Below, piece by piece: positions 1 to 8,670 of a DNA stretch of 64,000 nucleotides. The DNA is from Cellulomonas fulva (GTDB taxonomy: Bacteria > Actinomycetota > Actinomycetes > Actinomycetales > Cellulomonadaceae), in contig NZ_JAHBOH010000002.1 in NCBI RefSeq assembly GCF_018531375.1, positions 124,001-188,000 on the forward strand, written 5' to 3'. Numbering within the stretch: position 1 is the stretch's first letter; each line of letters opens with the position of its first letter. The notes beneath the pieces were generated by a model. The model was not told the origin of the DNA and did not search any database. It saw nothing but the letters and a program-made list of their open reading frames with translations. A program made the position numbers and the translations under genes.

Positions 1-321
1 CCGCCGCAGGACCGTGCGCCGCTCACCGATCCGCACGATGCGGGACAGCGAGCCCTCGGCGCCCGACGTGTCGCCGACCAGGTCCACCCGGTCGCCCGGG
101 ACCACGCGCTCGCGGCCGAGCTCGCGCGCCTTCATCGCGGTCGCCCGGCGCTCGTCGGGCCCGTCGGCGTCGACGAGCACGGCGTACCGGCCGCGGTCGA
201 CGCCGGTCACCATGGCGCGCTCCGCGTCGGCGTGCTCCGGGCGCTGCTTGGTCCGCGGTCGCGACCCCTTGCCGGGCCGGATCCGCACGTCGCTCTCGTC
301 GTACTGCCGCCGCGGGGTCAG
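1..321 (-). CDS. rsgA: Ribosome small subunit-dependent GTPase A, N-terminal part (runs off window start)
   Basis: RsgA is a circularly permuted GTPase that helps late 30S subunit maturation. The 107 visible residues match the N-terminal tail and OB-fold: a [19 protein letters not shown] stretch, then a beta-rich segment with [11 protein letters not shown]. The GTPase domain lies outside the window. The start is unusual. A stop sits in frame at 388-390, and no ATG, GTG or TTG follows it before the conserved core. The best candidate is CTG at 319-321, whose last two bases overlap the aroA TGA in a CTGA arrangement, giving (M)TPRRQYDE. Translation is probably coupled to aroA. The family call is firm; the CTG start is inferred. 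Confidence 0.8.
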   Translation of the reverse strand, partial: MTPRRQYDESDVRIRPGKGSRPRTKQRPEHADAERAMVTGVDRGRYAVLVDADGPDERRATAMKARELGRERVVPGDRVDLVGDTSGAEGSLSRIVRIGERRTVLRR

Positions 322-1679
322 GCCGTGCCCCCGGAAGCCGTGCCCGTCGACGTCGTGCCCGTCGAAGTCGTGCCCGTCGAGGTCGTGTCACCCGCGAGCA
401 TCGCGTCCCACAGCCCGACGAAGTCGGGGATGGTCTTGGCGGTGGTCGCCACGTCCTCGACCTGCACCCCCGGCACCCGCAGGCCGATCAACGCGCCGGC
501 CGTCGCCATCCGGTGGTCGGCGTAGGTGCGCCACGTGCCGCCGGACAGCGGCCGCGGCGTGATGACCAGGCCGTCGGCGGTCTGCTCCGCCTGGCCGCCC
601 AGCCGCGTGATCTCGCTCGCGAGCGCGGCCAGCCGGTCGGTCTCGTGACCGCGCAGGTGCGCGATGCCGCGCAGGCGCGTCGGGGAGTCGGCCAGCACGG
701 CGAGCGCGGCGATGGTCGGGGCGATCTCGCCCGCGGCGTGCAGGTCCAGGTCGACGCCGCGGATCACGCCGGTGCCGGTGACCGCGAGCTCGTCGCCCAC
801 CAGCGCGGTCGTCGCGCCCATGCGCTCGAGGATGCCGGGCAGCAGCGCGCCGGGCTGGGTGGTCCGGGCCGGCCAGCCGGGGACGCGCACGGTCCCGCCG
901 ACGACGAGCGCGGCGCACAGGAACGGCGCGGCGTTGGACAGGTCCGGCTCGACCCGCACGTCGCGGGCGACCACCGGGCCGGGCGCGACCTCCCAGATCG
1001 CCGGCCGCGAGTCGTCGACCTGCACGCCCGCGGCGCGCAGCGTCTCCACGGTCATCTCGATGTGCGGCAGGCTCGGCAGCGTCGGGCCGGTGTGCCGGAC
1101 CACGAGCCCCTGCTCGAACCGCGCGGCCGCGAGCAGCAGCCCGGACACGAACTGGCTCGAGCCCGACGCGTCGACGTCCACGCGACCGCCCCGCACCGAC
1201 CCGTGCCCGTGCACCGTGAACGGCAGCCGCCCGGGCTCGCCCTCCTCGTCGACCCGCACGCCGAGGGCCTGCAGGGCTCGGATCACCGGACCCATGGGCC
1301 GCGCGAGCGCCTCGACGTCGCCCTTGAAGTGCACCGGACCGTCCGCCAGCGCGGCGACCGCCGGCAGGAACCGCATGACCGTGCCGGCCAGTCCGCAGTC
1401 GATCGTGACGTGCCCGCGCAGGGGTCCGGGTGTGACGGCGACGTCGGAGCCCAGGTCCACCGCGACCCCGAGCGTCTCGAGCGCGGACGCCATGAGGCGC
1501 GTGTCGCGGGACAGCAGCGCGGAGCGCAGGCGTCCGGGGCCGTCGGCGAGCGCCGCGAGCACCAGGTAGCGGTTGGTGAGCGACTTCGAGCCGGGGACGT
1601 CCACGCGCGCGTCGAGCGGCGTGCGCGCCGTGGGCGCGGCCCACAGCGGCAGGGAGGTCGGCGGGATCGTCGCAGTCAT
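318..1679 (-). CDS. aroA: 3-phosphoshikimate 1-carboxyvinyltransferase (EPSP synthase)
   Basis: It transfers enolpyruvyl from PEP to shikimate-3-phosphate, the sixth step of the shikimate pathway, in the cytoplasm. The 453-residue product has the expected motifs: PGSKSLTNR near residue 30, a DLSNAAPFL stretch, [10 protein letters not shown], and the late YADHRMA motif, then [12 protein letters not shown] where homologues normally end. After this there is an extra tail of repeated TTSTG units encoded by a 15-bp tandem repeat, running directly into the rsgA start. The ATG at 1679 is the only reasonable start. It forms an operon with rsgA. Confidence 0.96.
   Translation of the reverse strand: MTATIPPTSLPLWAAPTARTPLDARVDVPGSKSLTNRYLVLAALADGPGRLRSALLSRDTRLMASALETLGVAVDLGSDVAVTPGPLRGHVTIDCGLAGTVMRFLPAVAALADGPVHFKGDVEALARPMGPVIRALQALGVRVDEEGEPGRLPFTVHGHGSVRGGRVDVDASGSSQFVSGLLLAAARFEQGLVVRHTGPTLPSLPHIEMTVETLRAAGVQVDDSRPAIWEVAPGPVVARDVRVEPDLSNAAPFLCAALVVGGTVRVPGWPARTTQPGALLPGILERMGATTALVGDELAVTGTGVIRGVDLDLHAAGEIAPTIAALAVLADSPTRLRGIAHLRGHETDRLAALASEITRLGGQAEQTADGLVITPRPLSGGTWRTYADHRMATAGALIGLRVPGVQVEDVATTAKTIPDFVGLWDAMLAGDTTSTGTTSTGTTSTGTASGGTA
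325..384. repeat. 15-bp tandem repeat at the 3' end of aroA
   Basis: There are four head-to-tail 15-bp units (325-339, 340-354, 355-369, 370-384) of the form GTGCCCGTCGANGTC on the plus strand. The last three are nearly identical and the first is degenerate. In the aroA frame they encode repeated TTSTG residues. Because the unit length is a multiple of three, copy number can vary without breaking aroA. The array also covers the region where rsgA would normally have its own start and ribosome binding site. Confidence 0.85.
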
Positions 1680-1728
1680 GGCGCCAGGCTAGTCACCCGG
1701 TCTGCCGGGGAGCGTCTAGGCTCACGCC

Positions 1729-2583
1729 GTGAGCACCCCTGAAACGGACATTCTGACCCTCGGGGCGGCGCCCCGCCCGTCCTCCGACGCCGAGCTCTCC
1801 GCCCGGCTGCGCGATGCGCTCGTCGCCTCCGCGGGCGTGGAGCCTGCGTCGGCCGAGCGCGTGCAGGTCACCGCGACCTCGTCGGGCGCCGACGTCCCCT
1901 CCCTGGCCGTCGACCTGACCGGCGTCACGCTGTCGCCGCGCGAGGCGCGTGCGGCGCAGGGTACGGGCGGGTTCGCCGTCGTGCGGCGCGAGCGCGGCAC
2001 CATCGGGTCGCTGCGCGTCGACGCGCACCCCGTCACGGTCGTCGGCGCCGGCGCGGACGTCCAGGTCGAGGCCACGGACGTCCCGTTCGAGTGGGTCGAG
2101 GGCGCGGGCGGCGAGCTGGGCGTCGTGGGCGTCGAGCCCGACGAGGCGCACGCGGTGCACGGGTCGGCGCGCGTCGCGATCCCGGTGCGCGACCTCGAGG
2201 CGGCGGCGGAGCGGGTCGCGGCGCAGCTCGCGGCAGCGAACGGCCTGCGCCTCACGCGGCTCGACCTGCGGCTGACCCCCGCCGGCGCCAACGGCATCGC
2301 GGTGGTGGCGGAGGCCCAGGTCAAGAAGTCGCTCCTGTCCGCGACGGTCGAGGCGGCCATGACGGCGACGGTCGACGACGCCCTCGGCGTGACCGTGCGC
2401 GACGTGCGGGTCACGAGCCGCAACCCCGTCGTCGCCGCGCTCTTGGGCGCGGTGCGGAGCAAGGTCGATCGCTACGACGGGCGTCGGGTGGACCTGGTCG
2501 CCGAGCTCCCCGCGGGCCTGCGGCTGACGGACGTAACGGTCACCGTGGGTCAGGACGTGGTCCTGACCGCCCGCGCGCACTGA
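1729..2583 (+). CDS. Conserved hypothetical protein, DUF2993/LmeA-like
   Basis: This is a 284-residue protein from GTG at 1729, divergent from aroA with a 49-bp gap. The C-terminal half has the alternating beta-strand pattern of DUF2993/LmeA-type lipid-binding proteins: an alanine-rich helix near 150, LRLTRLDLRLTP, then VTVRDVRVTSRNP. I see no signal peptide or membrane helix, whereas LmeA-type proteins usually have one, so this may be a cytoplasmic variant. The family assignment is tentative and no catalytic motif is visible. Confidence 0.75.
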   Translation: MSTPETDILTLGAAPRPSSDAELSARLRDALVASAGVEPASAERVQVTATSSGADVPSLAVDLTGVTLSPREARAAQGTGGFAVVRRERGTIGSLRVDAHPVTVVGAGADVQVEATDVPFEWVEGAGGELGVVGVEPDEAHAVHGSARVAIPVRDLEAAAERVAAQLAAANGLRLTRLDLRLTPAGANGIAVVAEAQVKKSLLSATVEAAMTATVDDALGVTVRDVRVTSRNPVVAALLGAVRSKVDRYDGRRVDLVAELPAGLRLTDVTVTVGQDVVLTARAH

Positions 2584-2603
2584 CGCGGTCGTCGCCCGCC
2601 GGG

Positions 2604-2637
2604 CGTCCGTCGGGCGCCCGTGGGTGCCCGGCGGACG
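2604..2637. terminator. Bidirectional hairpin between convergent genes
   Basis: A 15-bp stem (2604-2618 pairing with 2623-2637, with two G-T pairs) and a 4-base loop fill the gap between the gene ending at 2583 and the convergent gene ending at 2638. There is no clear U tract, as is common in actinobacteria. Confidence 0.6.
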
Positions 2638-3132
2638 TCAGCCCTCGTCCGAGGTCGCGGCCTTGACGGCGGCGTGCCGCTCGCGCGCGGCGTCGATGCG
2701 CCAGCGGACGCCGGGCCGGCCCTCGTAGTCCGCCCCCACCAGGACCGCGCCCGCGGTGAACGCGAGCGCCCGGACCAGGCGGTCGCGGCGGGCGCGCTTC
2801 TCCTCGGGCGTCCGCGCGCGCAGCGTCCGGTCGGGAAGGTTCACGACGACGAGCGGCGCCGTGAGCCCGGCGAGCACGAGCGCCGCGGTCCGCGGCGCCT
2901 TGCCGAACGCGAGCAGCCCGGACGCGGCGACCACCGCCGCGCCGTGCGCGCGGACGGCCGCGGTGAGCTGGGTGTCGGTGAGGTGCACCTGCGCGCTCGG
3001 CACGGTCCGCTCGAGGCGGTCCAGCGCGGCGCGGGCGTCCGCGACGTGGGGCGCGGGCCGGCGCAGCGCGTCCATCCCCTCGGACACGAACCACGAGGCG
3101 AACAGCGGACGGGCGATGCGACGCAGCAGCAC
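2638..3132 (-). CDS. DoxX family membrane protein
   Basis: The 164-residue protein starts [25 protein letters not shown], the typical DoxX opening in which an amphipathic first helix enters the membrane. Hydrophobic segments lie near residues 68-102 and 122-137. DoxX-type proteins are small inner-membrane proteins, some linked to redox and thiol stress. The gene is divergent from sigR, so a redox link is possible but is only inferred from position. Confidence 0.85.
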   Translation of the reverse strand: MLLRRIARPLFASWFVSEGMDALRRPAPHVADARAALDRLERTVPSAQVHLTDTQLTAAVRAHGAAVVAASGLLAFGKAPRTAALVLAGLTAPLVVVNLPDRTLRARTPEEKRARRDRLVRALAFTAGAVLVGADYEGRPGVRWRIDAARERHAAVKAATSDEG

Positions 3133-3250
3133 GGGAACCCCTTCGTCGGGCCGGTGCCGGCGGACAGCCGGACAGGAGCCACGCTACCCGCGCGCCCGCG
3201 GGCGGGCGCGGGCTCAGGCGCGGGCTCAGGCGTCGGGCCGGCCGGGGACG

Positions 3251-3276
3251 GGAATCCCGCGCGGCGGGCCCGCGTT
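3251..3276 (+). promoter_or_regulatory. SigR-type promoter (GGGAAT-N18-GTT)
   Basis: GGAAT at 3251-3255 (GGGAAT if base 3250 is included) is followed by exactly 18 bases and GTT at 3274-3276. This is the established SigR/SigH consensus of thiol-oxidative stress promoters. It points at sigR, whose start is at 3449, and predicts positive autoregulation. The rest of the 3133-3448 gap contains no gene I can support. Confidence 0.75.
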
Positions 3277-3448
3277 GACGACCGACATGACCTGCTTGAC
3301 CGAGTCGCGGCCGGACGCACCGCCCGCGACCCCGACCACGCTGCACCCGTTCGCCTCCCTCAGCGCGGTGCCCCCGCTCGGTGACGGTGCCCACAGCGTG
3401 GTGGTCCCGCCCGGTGCGGCGGGTCCGGTGGGCATAGGCTCGGCCCCG

Positions 3449-4117
3449 ATGAGCGAGGAGCCGACGCAGGAGACGATCGACCCGATCCCGGTGGGCGAGG
3501 GCACCTCCCGCGCGCCGTCGTCGGAGGACGACGCCGCGCGCACCGCCCGCTTCGAGGCCGACGCGCTGGTGTACCTCGACCAGCTCTACGGCGCGGCGCT
3601 GCGGATGACGCGCAACCCCGCGGACGCCGAGGACCTGGTCCAGGAGACGTTCACCAAGGCGTTCGCGGCGTTCCACCAGTACCGCCCGGGCACCAACCTC
3701 AAGGCGTGGCTGTACCGCATCCTCACCAACACCTACATCAACTCCTACCGCAAGAAGCAGCGCGAGCCGCAGCAGTCGCACGCGGAGGAGATCGAGGACT
3801 GGCAGCTCGCGCGCGCGGCGTCGCACACGTCCGCCGGCCTGCGCTCGGCCGAGGCCGAGGCGCTCGACCACCTGCCGGACTCGGACGTGAAGGACGCGCT
3901 GCAGCGCATCCCCGACGACTTCCGTCAGGCGGTGTACCTGGCCGACGTCGAGGGCTTCGCGTACAAGGAGATCGCCGAGATCATGGGGACGCCGATCGGG
4001 ACGGTGATGTCCCGGTTGCACCGTGGCCGCAGCCAGCTGCGCGACCTGCTGGCGGACTACGCGCGCGAGCGCGGGCTCGTGCCGGCCGGCCACGGCTCGT
4101 CGGGGGAGGGCGAGTGA
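3449..4117 (+). CDS. sigR: ECF RNA polymerase sigma factor SigR (SigH/RpoE family)
   Basis: This redox-responsive group-4 sigma factor turns on thiol-homeostasis genes when its anti-sigma partner is oxidised. The 222 residues hold region 2 (about 45-115, [20 protein letters not shown] followed by [11 protein letters not shown]) and region 4 (about 145-205, [17 protein letters not shown] and [12 protein letters not shown]). ATG at 3449 is chosen because the conserved N-terminal part follows it and the long upstream reading frame is low-quality. The stop overlaps the rsrA start (TGATG), indicating coupling. A SigR consensus promoter lies about 170 bp upstream. Confidence 0.95.
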   Translation: MSEEPTQETIDPIPVGEGTSRAPSSEDDAARTARFEADALVYLDQLYGAALRMTRNPADAEDLVQETFTKAFAAFHQYRPGTNLKAWLYRILTNTYINSYRKKQREPQQSHAEEIEDWQLARAASHTSAGLRSAEAEALDHLPDSDVKDALQRIPDDFRQAVYLADVEGFAYKEIAEIMGTPIGTVMSRLHRGRSQLRDLLADYARERGLVPAGHGSSGEGE

Positions 4118-4413
4118 TGCAGGAGCAGGAGAGCTACGACGAGACCGTCGTGCAGATCTCGACGTCGGGGTGCGACTGCGAGGAGGCGGTCGCCGAGCTG
4201 TGGGCGTACCTCGACTCCGAGCTCGAGCCGATCGAGGCCGCGCGGGTCAAGGAGCACCTGGACGGGTGTCGGGACTGCCTCGAGGAGCACGACGTCGAGG
4301 TCGTCGTGAAGAAGCTCGTGCGCCGCTGCTGGTCCGACGAGGAGGCCGCGCCGGCCGAGCTGCGCGCCCGCATCCACGCGACGCTGACGACCATCCAGGT
4401 CCGCGAGGTCTGA
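4117..4413 (+). CDS. rsrA: Zinc-binding anti-sigma factor RsrA
   Basis: RsrA binds SigR in reducing conditions and releases it when its zinc-ligand cysteines form a disulfide. The 98-residue product contains the ZAS motif H-x3-C-x2-C (HLDGCRDC, about residues 47-54), an upstream CDCEEA pair near residues 19-21 and a further cysteine near residue 70. It is translationally coupled to sigR by a 1-base overlap. The length fits the family. Confidence 0.94.
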   Translation: MQEQESYDETVVQISTSGCDCEEAVAELWAYLDSELEPIEAARVKEHLDGCRDCLEEHDVEVVVKKLVRRCWSDEEAAPAELRARIHATLTTIQVREV

Positions 4414-4474
4414 CGAGCGGCTGGACCGTCCTCGCCGCACCGCCGGCCGAGACGTCGCGGACCCGCTGAGGACG

Positions 4475-4516
4475 ACGAAGGCCCCGCTGCACCTGCTGGT
4501 GCGGCGGGGCCTTCGT
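4475..4516. terminator. Strong bidirectional terminator hairpin
   Basis: Arms at 4475-4493 and 4498-4516 form a 19-bp stem with one mismatch, including AAGGCCCCGC pairing with GCGGGGCCTT. It lies between convergent rsrA and the bL37 gene. The A/T bases at the stem ends provide a short U run in both directions. Confidence 0.85.
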
Positions 4517-4551
4517 GCGGGTGCGACGGCGTCGCCCTGCTGAGCGTGGGC

Positions 4552-4626
4552 TCAGGCGTTGGGGCGCTTGCCGTGGTTCGCGGCGCTCCCGGCGCGGGAG
4601 CGACGCTTGCGGCCTCGCTTGCTCAT
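4552..4626 (-). CDS. 50S ribosomal protein bL37 (24 residues)
   Basis: The 24-residue product, MSKRGRKRRSRAGSAANHGK then RPNA, is very basic and ends NHGKRPNA, the hallmark of the tiny actinobacterial large-subunit protein bL37 known from mycobacterial ribosome structures. ATG is at 4626 with an AAGGAACAG-type ribosome binding site just upstream on this strand. It is far below usual gene-finder length limits. Confidence 0.9.
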   Translation of the reverse strand: MSKRGRKRRSRAGSAANHGKRPNA

Positions 4627-4823
4627 GGCTGTTCCTTCCCTGGCACACCGACTCGTCCCTCTGCGTGACACTCCCGCTGAGGCCGGCCGGCGACCTGCGG
4701 TCGCTGTACGTGCCATGGTCCCACACCCGGCGGCCGCCCCGGGACCGTGGCCGCGCACCGGCGTCCCGTGCGGGTGGTGCGCACGGTCTCAAGTCGGGCG
4801 GCGCGCGTTCCGATGATCCGGAC

Positions 4824-5912
4824 GTGAGCACGCCGACCCAGTCCGTCATCCCGCTGCTGCACGCCCTGGCCAGCACGGGCGGCTCCGACCTGCACTGCAA
4901 GGTCGGCTCGGCGCCGCGCGTGCGCGTCGACGGCCGCCTGCGCAAGCTTCAGGTCCCCGAGCTCAAGCCGGCCGACACCGAGCGCATGCTCGAGGAGGTG
5001 CTGCCGGACGACCTGGTGCAGACCTTCCGCGAGTCGCACGAGGCCGACTTCGCCTACTCGGTGTCCGGCGTCGGCCGGTTCCGCGTCAACGCCTACCAGG
5101 CGCGCGGGACCTACGGGCTGGTGTTCCGGCGGGTCGCCGTGGGCGCCGAGTCGCTGGGCTCGCTGGGCATCCCCGAGGTGGTGGGCGAGCTCGCGCTCGA
5201 GCCGCGCGGGCTGGTGCTGGTGACCGGGCCGACGGGTTCCGGCAAGACCACGACCCTCGCGTCGATGGTCGACCTCATCAACAGCTACCGCGAGGTCAAC
5301 ATCGTCACGATCGAGGACCCGATCGAGATCCTGCACCAGGACAAGAAGGCGATCGTCTCCCAGCGCGAGGTGCGCCAGGACACGGCCGACTTCACCGTCG
5401 CGCTCCGGGCCGCGATGCGCCAGGACCCGGACGTGATCCTGGTCGGCGAGATGCGCGACGTCGAGACCGTCCGCGCCGCGCTGTCCGCCGCCGAGACCGG
5501 TCACCTGGTGCTGTCCACGCTGCACACGATCGACGCGCCGGAGACGGTCAACCGCATCGTCGACTTCTTCCCGCTGCACGAGCAGAAGCAGGTCCGCGTC
5601 GCGCTCTCGCAGGCGCTGCGCGGCGTCGTCTCCCAGCGCCTGGTGCGCAAGGCGGACGGCACGGGGCGGTGCGCGGCGGTCGAGGTCATGATCAACACCG
5701 GCCGCACGGCGGAGTCGATCCTCGACCCGGGCAACAACCCGCCGCTCGTCGACCTGATCCGCGACGGCGACTACTACAAGATGCAGACGTTCGACCAGCA
5801 CCTGTTCCGGCTGGTCCGCGACGACGTGATCACGTACGACGAGGCGCTCGCGGCCTCGTCGAACCCGCACGACCTGACCGTCGAGCTGCGCCAGGCCGGC
5901 ATCGTCGCCTGA
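4824..5912 (+). CDS. pilT: Type IV pilus twitching motility ATPase PilT
   Basis: This hexameric AAA-type ATPase powers pilus retraction at the cytoplasmic face of the membrane. The 362-residue product from GTG 4824 begins with the PilT N-domain (LLHALASTGGSDLHCKVGS), followed by Walker A GPTGSGKTTT (about 135-144), the Asp box IVTIEDPIEILH, Walker B VILVGEMRD (about 203-211) and the His box GHLVLSTLHT. AIRNLIRE-type retraction motifs are replaced by the variant NPPLVDLIRDGDYYKMQTFD. The GTG start gives a family-typical N-terminus. No pilin genes are adjacent, so its partners are elsewhere. It is unrelated to the Tad locus at 23.5 kb. Confidence 0.93.
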   Translation: MSTPTQSVIPLLHALASTGGSDLHCKVGSAPRVRVDGRLRKLQVPELKPADTERMLEEVLPDDLVQTFRESHEADFAYSVSGVGRFRVNAYQARGTYGLVFRRVAVGAESLGSLGIPEVVGELALEPRGLVLVTGPTGSGKTTTLASMVDLINSYREVNIVTIEDPIEILHQDKKAIVSQREVRQDTADFTVALRAAMRQDPDVILVGEMRDVETVRAALSAAETGHLVLSTLHTIDAPETVNRIVDFFPLHEQKQVRVALSQALRGVVSQRLVRKADGTGRCAAVEVMINTGRTAESILDPGNNPPLVDLIRDGDYYKMQTFDQHLFRLVRDDVITYDEALAASSNPHDLTVELRQAGIVA

Positions 5913-5941
5913 CACCGGGCGTCCAGCCACCCGTGGTCCCC

Positions 5942-5977
5942 GACGCCGCCCCGGTCCCCGCGGACCGGGGCGGCGTC
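5942..5977. terminator. Rho-independent type terminator after pilT
   Basis: A perfect 16-bp GC-rich stem (5942-5957 with 5962-5977) and a 4-base loop lie about 30 bp after the pilT stop. There is no long U tract. Confidence 0.85.
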
Positions 5978-5999
5978 CGTCGTCGTGCCCAGGGAGCGC

Positions 6000-6054
6000 T
6001 TGACATCCGCGCGAAGACGCGATGTATCGTGTTCGACGACACGACATATCGCGA
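6000..6054 (+). promoter_or_regulatory. Promoter with overlapping PadR-type operator
   Basis: A perfect -35 TTGACA at 6000-6005 is followed after 17 bases by a weak -10 (TGTATC, 6023-6028). Overlapping the -10 is an imperfect dyad: CGCGATGTATCGTG at 6018-6031 faces CACGACATATCGCG at 6040-6053. The ATGT...ACAT half-sites are characteristic of PadR operators. The operon downstream ends with a padR gene, so autorepression is the likely logic. Confidence 0.65.
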
Positions 6055-6066
6055 ATGGAGATCCTC

Positions 6067-6954
6067 ATGGCTACGGAGTCCTGGGTCGTCGCCGGCCCCC
6101 AGATCATCGAGGTCGAGAACGTCGCCTCGCTGCGCGTCCAGCTCGTCGGAGGCCGCGTCGACGTCGTCGCGCACGACGGTCCGGGTGCCCGGATCGAGGT
6201 GCACTCGGTCGAGGGCCGCCCGCTCGAGATCGGCCTCGCCGACGGTGAGCTGCGGCTCGGCTACAGCTTCACGCTCAGCGGCTGGGACGGCTTCCTGGAG
6301 AAGTTCCGCAACTTCCGGGACAAGGACCGGGCGGACGTGCACATCGCGATCCCGCGCGCGGTCGCGGCCAAGGTCGGCACGGTGAGCGCGGACGGGCTGC
6401 TCGCCGGCGTGGCCGAGGACTCGTCGGTCTCCACCGTCTCCGGCTCGCTCGTCACGGACGGCACCCGCGGCCGCCTGGGCGTCAACACCGTGAACGGCGA
6501 GGTCGTGGTCCGGGACCACGGCGGGCCGCTCAAGCTCAACACCGTGTCCGGCGAGATCGCCGCCTCGGGGGACCTGTCCCTGGTGCAGGCCAACAGCGTC
6601 TCCGGTGCGCTGTCGCTGGACGTCACGACGGGCACGTCCTCCGTCACGGCCTCGACCGTGTCGGGCGACGTGACCGTGCGGCTGCCCGCGGGCCGTGGCG
6701 TGCACGTCAAGGCGCAGTCGGTCTCCGGCCGGCTCGTCGTCGACGGCGAGGAGTACAAGGGCTCCTCGCCCGGCGGCCGCAAGGTCGACATGTCGACCGG
6801 TGACGGCGCGTGCTTCGTGTCCGCGAGCACGGTCTCCGGCCACGTGACGGTGCTGCGCGGCGCCCCGGGCCAGCCGCAGGACCAGATGCAGGACCAGGTG
6901 AGCGACCAGGTGAGCGACCAGGTGCAGGACGACGTCCAGGGCGGGGTGGCCTGA
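6067..6954 (+). CDS. DUF4097 beta-helix family protein
   Basis: This 295-residue protein is built of repeated short beta strands with recurring TVSG/SVSG turns, the pattern of DUF4097 adhesin-like beta-helix domains. It has no signal peptide. ATG 6067 is preferred over the upstream in-frame ATG at 6022, because the latter lies inside the operator while GGAG sits 7 bases before 6067. The C-terminus has short repeats of DQVSDQV. It shares an operon with a PadR regulator (TGATG overlap). In other actinobacteria this pair is common; its role is unknown. Confidence 0.88.
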   Translation: MATESWVVAGPQIIEVENVASLRVQLVGGRVDVVAHDGPGARIEVHSVEGRPLEIGLADGELRLGYSFTLSGWDGFLEKFRNFRDKDRADVHIAIPRAVAAKVGTVSADGLLAGVAEDSSVSTVSGSLVTDGTRGRLGVNTVNGEVVVRDHGGPLKLNTVSGEIAASGDLSLVQANSVSGALSLDVTTGTSSVTASTVSGDVTVRLPAGRGVHVKAQSVSGRLVVDGEEYKGSSPGGRKVDMSTGDGACFVSASTVSGHVTVLRGAPGQPQDQMQDQVSDQVSDQVQDDVQGGVA

Positions 6955-7562
6955 TGATGGCCCCCGTCTTCGCGCACGGGCAGCTGCGCCTGTACCTGCT
7001 CTCGCTGCTCGAGTCCGGGCCCAAGCACGGCTACGAGCTGATCACCGCGCTGTCCGACCGGTTCGGCGGCACGTACCGCCCCAGCGCGGGGACCATCTAC
7101 CCGCGCCTGGCCCGCCTCGAGGAGGAGGGCCTGGTCACGCGGTACGACGAGGAGCGCAAGAGCACGTACGCGCTGACGGAGTCCGGCTACGCCGAGCTCG
7201 ACGCGCGTCGCGACGACCTCGCCTCGCTCGAGCAGGGCATCACCGAGTCGGTGCGCGAGCGTGCCTCGCAGGTGCGTGAGGACGTGCGGGGCTCGATGAG
7301 CGACCTGCGGGCCGACCTGGCCGCCGCGGCGCGCCAGGCCCGGGAGAGCGCCGTGCCGTACACGCCGGTGTCGTCGGACCCGCGGACCGTCTCGCACGTG
7401 CACTGGGTCGAGGCGGAGCAGGTGCTCCAGCGGTTCCGCGACGAGCTGCGGGCGGACCTGCGCCGGGCCGACGCCCAGGGCGGGGTCGAGCGGCTCACGG
7501 TCGACACGCTGCGGACCGTGCTCGACTCGGCGCGCGACGCCGTGCGCGGCACGCTGCGCTGA
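6954..7562 (+). CDS. PadR family transcriptional regulator
   Basis: The product has 202 residues. Its N-terminal winged helix (about 8-85) contains LYLLSLLESGPKHGYELI, the wing YRPSAGTIYPRLARLEEEGL and STYALTESGYAEL, all diagnostic of PadR. The C-terminal half is a charged helical dimerisation region. The start codon overlaps the previous stop. It probably represses its own operon through the dyad at 6018-6053. Confidence 0.93.
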   Translation: MMAPVFAHGQLRLYLLSLLESGPKHGYELITALSDRFGGTYRPSAGTIYPRLARLEEEGLVTRYDEERKSTYALTESGYAELDARRDDLASLEQGITESVRERASQVREDVRGSMSDLRADLAAAARQARESAVPYTPVSSDPRTVSHVHWVEAEQVLQRFRDELRADLRRADAQGGVERLTVDTLRTVLDSARDAVRGTLR

Positions 7563-7665
7563 CCGTCGCGGTCACCGGACGACGCGGGGAGGGGTGCGGG
7601 CGATGCTGCTGTGGCGGTGGAGGCTCGCGCTCCTCCCGGCCGCCGCGTGGCTCGCGGTGGCGGGG

Positions 7666-8259
7666 TCAGGCCGCGTCGTCGGGAAGCCCGAGCCAGGCGT
7701 GCCAGCCGGTGTGCAGGACCAGCCAGGCCATGAGCCCGTAGCCGGCCTGACCGGGCAGGACGCCGTCGCCCGCGGCGAGGTCGCCGAGCCACTGCTCGTG
7801 CGCGGCGAGGGGTGAGTACGTGTCCACGTAGGGTACGCGGCGGCGCGTCGCCACGTCCGCGAACGCCGCGGAGAGCTCCGCGAGGCGCTCGCCCTCGGCG
7901 GTCGCCCCGGGCGGCGGGCCGACGACGAACGCGGGGATGTGGCGCTGCTCGGCCACGTCGAGCACGTTGGCGAGGTTGAGCCGGCTGCGGGCGAGCGAGA
8001 GGCCCGCCGCGAGGTCCGCCCGGCCCAGCCCGACGACCAGGCGGTTGTCCGCCTCCGGCGCCAGGCGGCGCGTCACCTCGTCGTCCCAGCGCTGGCCCAG
8101 CGCGGTGCTGGTCTCGCCGGGCACCGCGAGCGTGAGGACCGTCAGGCGGTCGTCGGTGCGGGTGCGTGCCGCGACGCGGCCGACCCAGCCCAGGGCCTTC
8201 GGGTCCCCGGCGCCCGCGACGAGCTCGTCGCCGACCACCACGAGCCGAGTCTCACCCAC
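7666..8259 (-). CDS. SGNH/GDSL hydrolase-like protein with altered catalytic residues
   Basis: A 197-residue SGNH-fold candidate. GTG 8259 is chosen because GGGGAGG precedes it and the fold starts right after (TRLVVVGDELVAG). Block I reads GDEL where GDS is usual, so the nucleophile serine appears to be Glu. The late block reads DGVLPGQAGY where DGxHPN would supply Asp and His. The fold seems retained with at least two of the catalytic residues changed, so it may not be an active esterase. It is convergent with the PadR gene. Confidence 0.75.
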   Translation of the reverse strand: MGETRLVVVGDELVAGAGDPKALGWVGRVAARTRTDDRLTVLTLAVPGETSTALGQRWDDEVTRRLAPEADNRLVVGLGRADLAAGLSLARSRLNLANVLDVAEQRHIPAFVVGPPPGATAEGERLAELSAAFADVATRRRVPYVDTYSPLAAHEQWLGDLAAGDGVLPGQAGYGLMAWLVLHTGWHAWLGLPDDAA

Positions 8260-8418
8260 CGTGCCGCCTCCCCGCCGTCGTCCCCCGCGCCCTCGCCGAG
8301 CAGCTCGCTGCGCTCGTCGGGACAGTCTCGCAGCGCGCCGGGCGCGGGCACCCGACCTCACCGGGCGAGTCGCGGTCCCGGCGGGCCGGCCGGGGAGTCC
8401 GGCCGCGGCCGGACCGGG

Positions 8419-8577
8419 TCAGTACGGACGGGACGGGAGGTTCTGGACGTCGTCCGTCCAGGCGGCGCGGGACGCCGGCGGCGTCCGCGTGCCCAGTCCG
8501 TCGCGACGGACGGTCGCGACGAGGCGCAGCATGGCGGTCAGGACGACGAGCGCCACCAGGAGCAGGAACCAAGTCAT
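8419..8577 (-). CDS. Small single-pass membrane protein (52 residues)
   Basis: The 52-residue product starts MTWFLLLVALVVLTAMLRLV, a single N-terminal membrane helix, followed by a short polar cytoplasmic tail. High third-position GC supports coding. It is divergent from the GlxA-type gene. No function is recognised. Confidence 0.6.
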   Translation of the reverse strand: MTWFLLLVALVVLTAMLRLVATVRRDGLGTRTPPASRAAWTDDVQNLPSRPY

Positions 8578-8670
8578 GGCAGAAAGTCTCTGTCCGTCGA
8601 GTCCCCGCCGACAGTGGCAGGACTGCCGTCGCCCATTGATCTTCCGCCAACCCTCGCCGAGGATGGCCCC

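Noticed and set aside
7594..7815. Plus-strand frame with a signal-peptide-like start after the padR gene
   Set aside because: It overlaps the SGNH-like gene on the other strand, and its second half is that gene's antisense; composition fits a shadow.
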